42,782 nucleotides of DNA. Origin: Prevotella sp. UBA2725 (GTDB lineage: Bacteria > Bacteroidota > Bacteroidia > Bacteroidales > Bacteroidaceae). Position 1 is the first letter of the stretch; every line of letters begins with the position of its first letter. The notes under the pieces were generated by a model, which saw nothing but the letters and a program-made list of their open reading frames with translations, was not told the DNA's origin and ran no database searches. This document shows, piece after piece, positions 40,882-42,782 of the stretch. The stretch spans positions 1 through 42,782 of the forward strand of contig DEKJ01000015.1 of assembly GCA_002353825.1 (NCBI GenBank). The letters run 5' to 3'. A program made the position numbers and the translations under genes.

Positions 40882-41046
40882 AGTTAGGGTTGTTGGTTAC
40901 TCTTGTCGTTGAGTGGTGGTCACATCTATTATAAATGCCGGAGGCATCATAAGAAAGTTCACGTGTGACGCGAAAAAGACAGGCTCCTTATTTACAAGCC
41001 GTATTCGAGGGAGTTGGGCTTGAGTAAGCTCGTTGGTTAGCTTTAT
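40882..41046 (-). promoter_or_regulatory. Structured 165-nt leader of the ParA/TraA-like gene
   Basis: A long untranslated leader holds nested pairing: GTCACA (40919-40924) with TGTGAC (40964-40969), enclosing ATGCC (40935-40939) with GGCAT (40943-40947). A separate arm pairs CAAGCC (40995-41000) with GGCTTG (41017-41022). Transfer operons of Bacteroides elements are known to be controlled in their leader, so this may be a regulatory RNA region. The rest of the 320-nt gap (41047-41201) holds the promoter and the 3' flank of the cell-wall hydrolase gene. Confidence 0.5.
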
Positions 41047-41052
41047 CTGATG

Positions 41053-41083
41053 CAAAGGTAAGAAGAATCTTTCATACCCGCAA
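41053..41083 (-). promoter_or_regulatory. Promoter of the ParA/TraA-like operon
   Basis: On the minus strand TTG (41083-41081) and TACCTTTG (41060-41053) are 20 bp apart, a near-ideal Bacteroidota promoter. Confidence 0.8.
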
Positions 41084-41201
41084 CTATGTTCAAAACCAAT
41101 TCTCAATATTCAAGTAAATTTGCAAGAAAAACATGATAAATAACTGATAATGTTAGTTTTGTATCCACTTTTTGGTGAAGACATCGTTGCTTTTACGACT
41201 T

Positions 41202-42392
41202 TTACAGCTTGCCTGTTAGATTTTCGGCGATTTCTCTCACCTTATATATATAGTTGCTCGAGGCTGCATACTTGATACGCTTGAGGAAGGTATAATATTC
41301 TTCTCCTTTTCGGTGTTTGTACTGCACCCAGTCACGGTAGGCGATAACACTCTCTTCCCAATGGTCAAAGGAGTAATATCCTTTGGAGTGGCGCAACCCG
41401 AAGAGGTTATTCTGCTCCTTACAGACGCGCGACTTGAAGTTACCCGTCTCAAGGAGAGCCTGGGCAAGGACAATCTTAGGGAACTTGATACCATGCTTCT
41501 TCAAGGCGGCATAGAGGTTCTCAACGGTCAGCTCCTTATTAATATAAGGTGTAGCAGTCTCACTACGTCCAGTCAGTTCATTGATGCGTTCGTTATATTC
41601 ATTGACTTGCTGATTCAGGGCATCAATGAACGGAAGTGGATCCACGCTCTGCCAACGGCCTTTGTTGTCAAGGTGCTGCAGACGAATGTGAAGGTGGTTA
41701 CCGGTTGAACGCCCTGTGCTGCCAACGCGGCCCACGATCGTTCCGGCATCTACAAGGCTGCCTTCCTTGGCATAAATCTCACTCAGATGACCATAAAGAC
41801 AACGGAGACTTCCATGATCGAGGACGACATAGTTGCCATAGCCCGTGTTGCCGTGACGTACCTCGACGATTCTTCCCGGCTGCATGGAGTACACCAAATC
41901 ATGGATACCCTGCAGGTCTATGCCGTCATGGAACTTACTGCATCTTGTGAAGGGATCCTTGCGGTATCCGTACTGTGAGTTAATTTGCACGAAATCAAGT
42001 GGCATACAGAGTGTTATGCGCTTTTTTATAAATTCTACTACAAGGCTGTCAGACGTGCTCAGCAAGGGAAAATCCATCTGTTTTTCGATTTTATTTTCAC
42101 TGCCCGAAAAACTTTTTTCATCTTTTTCTTGCGGTTTTTCCTGGCTAATGTTGGAAGGAAGCGGTTTTGTTCCTAACTTTGCAAACGGCAAGGCCAGACG
42201 GAAGCGTTTCTTTTCTTTCGCTTGAGTCGTTGGCTTTGCCTTTGGTTCAACGTCACTGGCGTAGGGGTCAGTGGAAAGGGATAACGTGTCGGCATCATGG
42301 CCGACGGACTGGACAGTGTAGAACTGGGCCGGTGCATTCATCCATAAGAATGACAGCATCACAGCCACAGCGCACTTCATGGATTGTTTCAT
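41202..42392 (-). CDS. Exported M23 peptidase plus glucosaminidase cell-wall hydrolase
   Basis: 396 residues from the ATG at 42392. The signal peptide is MKQSMKCAVAVMLSFLWMNA with APAQ after it. The M23 (lysostaphin-type) domain is in the middle: FHDGIDLQG carries the His/Asp zinc ligands and GNHLHIRLQ the HxH. The C-terminal 100 residues are a glucosaminidase domain (ALKKHGIKFPKIVLAQALLE, NNLFGLRHSKGYYSFDHWEE). Such two-domain hydrolases open peptidoglycan for transfer machines in Bacteroides conjugative elements. A longer frame starting at 42425 uses a TTG and is rejected on promoter grounds. Confidence 0.85.
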   Translation of the reverse strand: MKQSMKCAVAVMLSFLWMNAPAQFYTVQSVGHDADTLSLSTDPYASDVEPKAKPTTQAKEKKRFRLALPFAKLGTKPLPSNISQEKPQEKDEKSFSGSENKIEKQMDFPLLSTSDSLVVEFIKKRITLCMPLDFVQINSQYGYRKDPFTRCSKFHDGIDLQGIHDLVYSMQPGRIVEVRHGNTGYGNYVVLDHGSLRCLYGHLSEIYAKEGSLVDAGTIVGRVGSTGRSTGNHLHIRLQHLDNKGRWQSVDPLPFIDALNQQVNEYNERINELTGRSETATPYINKELTVENLYAALKKHGIKFPKIVLAQALLETGNFKSRVCKEQNNLFGLRHSKGYYSFDHWEESVIAYRDWVQYKHRKGEEYYTFLKRIKYAASSNYIYKVREIAENLTGKL

Positions 42393-42438
42393 GTCAGTAG
42401 TGTGTATGGTTTTACATTGGGTCAAGTAGTTTCGACTG

Positions 42439-42469
42439 CAAATTTAATACTAACCGTTTATATAACCAA
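42439..42469 (-). promoter_or_regulatory. Promoter of the cell-wall hydrolase
   Basis: On the minus strand TTG (42469-42467) and TAAATTTG (42446-42439) are 20 bp apart. The transcript would start near 42432. Confidence 0.75.
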
Positions 42470-42479
42470 GACATCAACT

Positions 42480-42734
42480 ATGAAAGAAGAACCCGTACCA
42501 TTTGACAAATTCGCCCGTATCGGCATCTATCCCAAAGATCTGGAGCGTATGCCGGAGGACCTGAGAGACAAGATTCTGAGAGGTGAGCTCTCTCCGCTGA
42601 TGCGTCTCAATGTGCCTGTCGGTGACAACTCTGCCGTGTCCATTCCGATGAAAATTCAGCTGGCTTACGACAAGGATGGAAATCTGCAACTGCTTACTTA
42701 TCAACCTGAGTTCGGGATAAGACAAGAGTCTTAA
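42480..42734 (+). CDS. Small DUF4099-like conjugative-element protein
   Basis: 84 residues: IYPKDLERMPEDLRDKILRG, ELSPLMRLNVPVGDN, PMKIQLAYDKDGNLQLL. It resembles the N-terminal DUF4099 module that precedes DUF3945 or topoisomerase-like proteins in Bacteroides elements, but here stands alone. The ATG at 42480 matches the family start; an upstream in-frame extension lies across the divergent promoter. No -7 box for it was found. A TATGTTTG box at 42768-42775 may belong to a gene beyond the window. Confidence 0.6.
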   Translation: MKEEPVPFDKFARIGIYPKDLERMPEDLRDKILRGELSPLMRLNVPVGDNSAVSIPMKIQLAYDKDGNLQLLTYQPEFGIRQES

Positions 42735-42782
42735 AAGTTTGGTAATCTCGCATGATTTTATTATCTTTATGTTTGTAAATCA

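Overview
The window looks like chromosome of an anaerobic gut or oral bacterium of the Bacteroidota, order Bacteroidales, most likely Prevotellaceae (Prevotella/Segatella group). The signs are many promoters of the Bacteroidota type (-33 TTG/TTTG, about 20 bp, -7 TAnnTTTG), a short 289-residue primary sigma factor, a tmRNA with the tag GENNYALAA, and conjugative-element genes of Bacteroides type. The species cannot be fixed from the sequence alone.

Left third (1-13.2 kb): an operon of a giant alpha-2-macroglobulin-like exported protein, a DUF1573 lipid/periplasm-type protein and IspH; a strongly promoted small exported protein with a structured leader; a small membrane protein; MutS2; a Fic AMP-transferase; and a Nim-like flavin protein. 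Between mutS2 and fic lie GC-rich palindromes and a 22-bp tandem repeat.

Vitamin block (13.2-23.5 kb): panC-panD face panB, and a divergent operon carries coaBC, a type II pantothenate kinase, a DUF2520 protein (candidate ketopantoate reductase) and a low-molecular-weight phosphatase. Together they cover most of pantothenate and early CoA synthesis. Next comes a TenI/ThiE-like gene divergent from a TPP-riboswitch-controlled operon thiE-thiC-thi4-thiD, in which a Thi4 thiazole synthase stands where ThiG/ThiH would be expected.

Central block (23.4-27.1 kb): ssrA (tmRNA), rpoD, tRNA-Arg(CCG) and tRNA-Lys(TTT). A MobC/relaxase pair without an integrase follows directly after tRNA-Lys.

Aromatic block (27.1-31.7 kb): an extradiol dioxygenase-like protein, pirin, a MarR regulator with a long dyad in its promoter region, an AraC regulator, and a two-gene unit of an exported cinnamoyl-ester hydrolase plus phenolic acid decarboxylase. 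The last pair would release hydroxycinnamates from plant esters and decarboxylate them.

Right block (31.7-42.8 kb): a Sel1-repeat protein, then a tightly coupled four-gene operon (unknown protein, DUF6361-like protein, PLD-family protein with two HxK motifs, 992-residue SNF2-like helicase) that looks like a defence system and is the best candidate for a poorly described system. It abuts a promoter plus the first codons of a lost serine recombinase, and then a conjugative-element fragment (HTH peptide, DUF3408-like, ParA/TraA-like ATPase with a structured leader, M23/glucosaminidase cell-wall hydrolase, DUF4099-like small protein). No rRNA, CRISPR array or intact insertion sequence was seen.
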